NCBI RefSeq assembly: GCF_023650515.1
Contig: NZ_CP096016.1
Coordinates: forward strand, 3,102,001-3,166,000
DNA: 64,000 nucleotides
Direction of reading: 5' to 3'
From: Alkalimarinus coralli
GTDB taxonomy: Bacteria; Pseudomonadota; Gammaproteobacteria; Pseudomonadales; Oleiphilaceae
Below the pieces are notes generated by a model that ran no database searches, was not told where the DNA came from, and worked only from the letters and a program-made list of their open reading frames with translations. Of this stretch, positions 63,020 to 64,000 are shown one piece after another. A program made the translations under genes and the position numbers. Position 1 is the stretch's first letter. Each line of letters begins with the position of its first letter.

Positions 63020-63826
63020 ATGAGCAGCTCTGATAGCACTCCGACTATTTTGAAAAAAATCGTCGCACGCAAATGGGAAGAAGTTAAAGAACGGCAGCAG
63101 ACGCTATCGCTGGCAAACTGCAAGTCAATGGCGTTTGACCAACCTCAAACCAGAGGGTTTGTTAATGCCATTTCTGAAAACATCAATAATGGTAAGCCTG
63201 CGGTTATTGCAGAAATTAAAAAAGCATCACCCAGTAAAGGGGTTATCAGAGAGGACTTCATCCCGGAAGCGATTGCGCAAAGTTATGAGTCTGCGGGCGC
63301 GGCTTGCTTATCGGTACTGACCGATCATGACTTCTTTCAAGGGCATGAGGACTACCTGAAACAAGCAAGAAACGCTTGTTCATTACCCGTTATTCGAAAA
63401 GATTTTATGGTTGACCCTTACCAGATATTTGAAAGCAGGATAATTGGTGGTGACTGCATTCTATTAATTGCAGCCTGCCTGAGCAAAGGGCAAATGCAAG
63501 ACCTTGCAGGCCTTGCAGATGAAGTGGGGCTTGATGTTCTGGTTGAAGTACACAACGCACAGGAGCTGGAAAGCGCACTAACACTTAATACAAAGCTATT
63601 AGGCATTAACAACCGGGATTTACACTCATTTGAGGTCTCTCTCAACACCACATTTGATCTGCTGAAAAGTATCCCTGAAGATCGTATTGTTGTCACAGAG
63701 AGTGGAATCAACACTATTGACGATGTTCGCCTGATGCAGCAGCACAATGTAAACAGTTTTCTGGTAGGCGAGTCATTTATGCGTGCAGAGAACCCTGGCG
63801 AGAAGCTATCCGAGCTATTTTTCTAA
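63020..63826 (+). CDS. trpC: indole-3-glycerol-phosphate synthase
   Basis: TrpC closes the indole ring to give indoleglycerol phosphate. The 268-aa TIM barrel has [78 protein letters not shown] and VTESGI, with the two catalytic Lys in [10 protein letters not shown] and RKDF. It stands alone (not fused to trpF). No terminator with a T-run is seen before the window ends. Confidence 0.95.
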   Translation: MSSSDSTPTILKKIVARKWEEVKERQQTLSLANCKSMAFDQPQTRGFVNAISENINNGKPAVIAEIKKASPSKGVIREDFIPEAIAQSYESAGAACLSVLTDHDFFQGHEDYLKQARNACSLPVIRKDFMVDPYQIFESRIIGGDCILLIAACLSKGQMQDLAGLADEVGLDVLVEVHNAQELESALTLNTKLLGINNRDLHSFEVSLNTTFDLLKSIPEDRIVVTESGINTIDDVRLMQQHNVNSFLVGESFMRAENPGEKLSELFF

Positions 63827-63885
63827 CCTGTAGCCAGTCAAACCATGAGTCGCAATGTTTGATGGATCGAATATCCATAGAGCAT

Positions 63886-63965
63886 AGTGACTCCTCCTTA
63901 TTTGCCTCGCCCTTTACTCGCGTCGTCCTTTACTTACTGGCTCCCTTCCAAACATCTCCTTTATT
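63886..63965. repeat. degenerate 16-bp tandem repeat, about five units
   Basis: Downstream of trpC, units such as TTGCCTCGCCCTTTAC, TCGCGTCGTCCTTTAC and TTACTGGCTCCCTTCC follow each other every 16 bp. On the minus strand each unit presents a purine core like AAAGGACGACG, AAAGGGCGAGG or AAGGAGGAG. The array ends beside an ATG on that strand (63885) that opens a 15-codon frame. No longer gene is visible in the last 170 bp. Confidence 0.6.
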
Positions 63966-64000
63966 TAAGCACTAAATAGCGCTTATTCGAGCTATCGTTC

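Noticed and set aside
63838-63885. 15-codon minus-strand ORF after trpC with a GGAGG site
   Set aside because: The ribosome-binding site is part of the 16-bp repeat array and the peptide is too short to support as a gene; it is noted only with the repeat.
1-64000. CRISPR array or prophage
   Set aside because: No regularly spaced identical repeats with unique spacers were seen, and there are no phage structural, integrase or packaging genes.

Overview
The window looks like chromosome of a marine gammaproteobacterium close to the Pseudomonadales/Oceanospirillales. This is inferred from gene order, not from a database search. The blocks aroQ-accB-accC-prmA-DUF3426-dusB-fis-purH-purD, rpe-gph-trpE-trpG-trpD-trpC, lptD-surA-pdxA-rsmA-apaH and the amgK-murU cell-wall recycling pair are typical of that group. 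The nosDFYL tail at the left edge implies nitrous oxide reduction (denitrification).

Layout. 1-2.6 kb: end of a nos cluster. 2.6-3.5 kb: small accessory patch with a RelE/ParE-Phd/YefM toxin-antitoxin pair. 3.6-8.7 kb: c-di-GMP block, with a LapD-type degenerate GGDEF/EAL receptor and a DUF2333 protein on one strand, divergent from a double-receiver GGDEF cyclase. 8.9-18.8 kb: core metabolism (shikimate, biotin-dependent carboxylation, protein methylation, tRNA dihydrouridine, Fis, purines). 18.8-23.8 kb: accessory island between purD and gltS holding an LRAT-domain membrane protein, a TerB-like protein, a glycine-zipper membrane protein, a Cys-cluster protein and a deleted IS1182-type element, bracketed by inverted copies of a 42-bp repeat. 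23.8-27.5 kb: gltS, a lipoamide-dehydrogenase-like flavoprotein and a peroxiredoxin-glutaredoxin hybrid. 27.7-39.5 kb: LysE exporter, chemoreceptor, DAHP synthase with an attenuator-like leader, secretin-like periplasmic protein, membrane J-protein, prephenate dehydratase, RND efflux pair. 39.8-46.4 kb: second-type EF-G, diguanylate cyclase, a Fur-box unit of two small genes, inositol monophosphatase-family enzyme, solute-binding protein, SlmA. 46.4-54.5 kb: thiG/thiS, DUF423, apaH, rsmA, pdxA, surA, lptD. 54.7-63.8 kb: amgK-murU, DUF3530, rpe, gph and trpE/G/D/C.

Structure beyond genes. A 140-bp MITE-like repeat occurs twice in full (opposite orientations) and twice as short end fragments. 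Several intergenic gaps carry short tandem arrays (15 bp x5, 7 bp x6, 9 bp x3, degenerate 16 bp x5). The most promising undescribed unit is the LRAT/TerB/glycine-zipper island at 19.2-22.1 kb. Its function is unknown; a membrane-acting defence or stress role is an inference only. No CRISPR array, rRNA, tRNA or prophage was seen.
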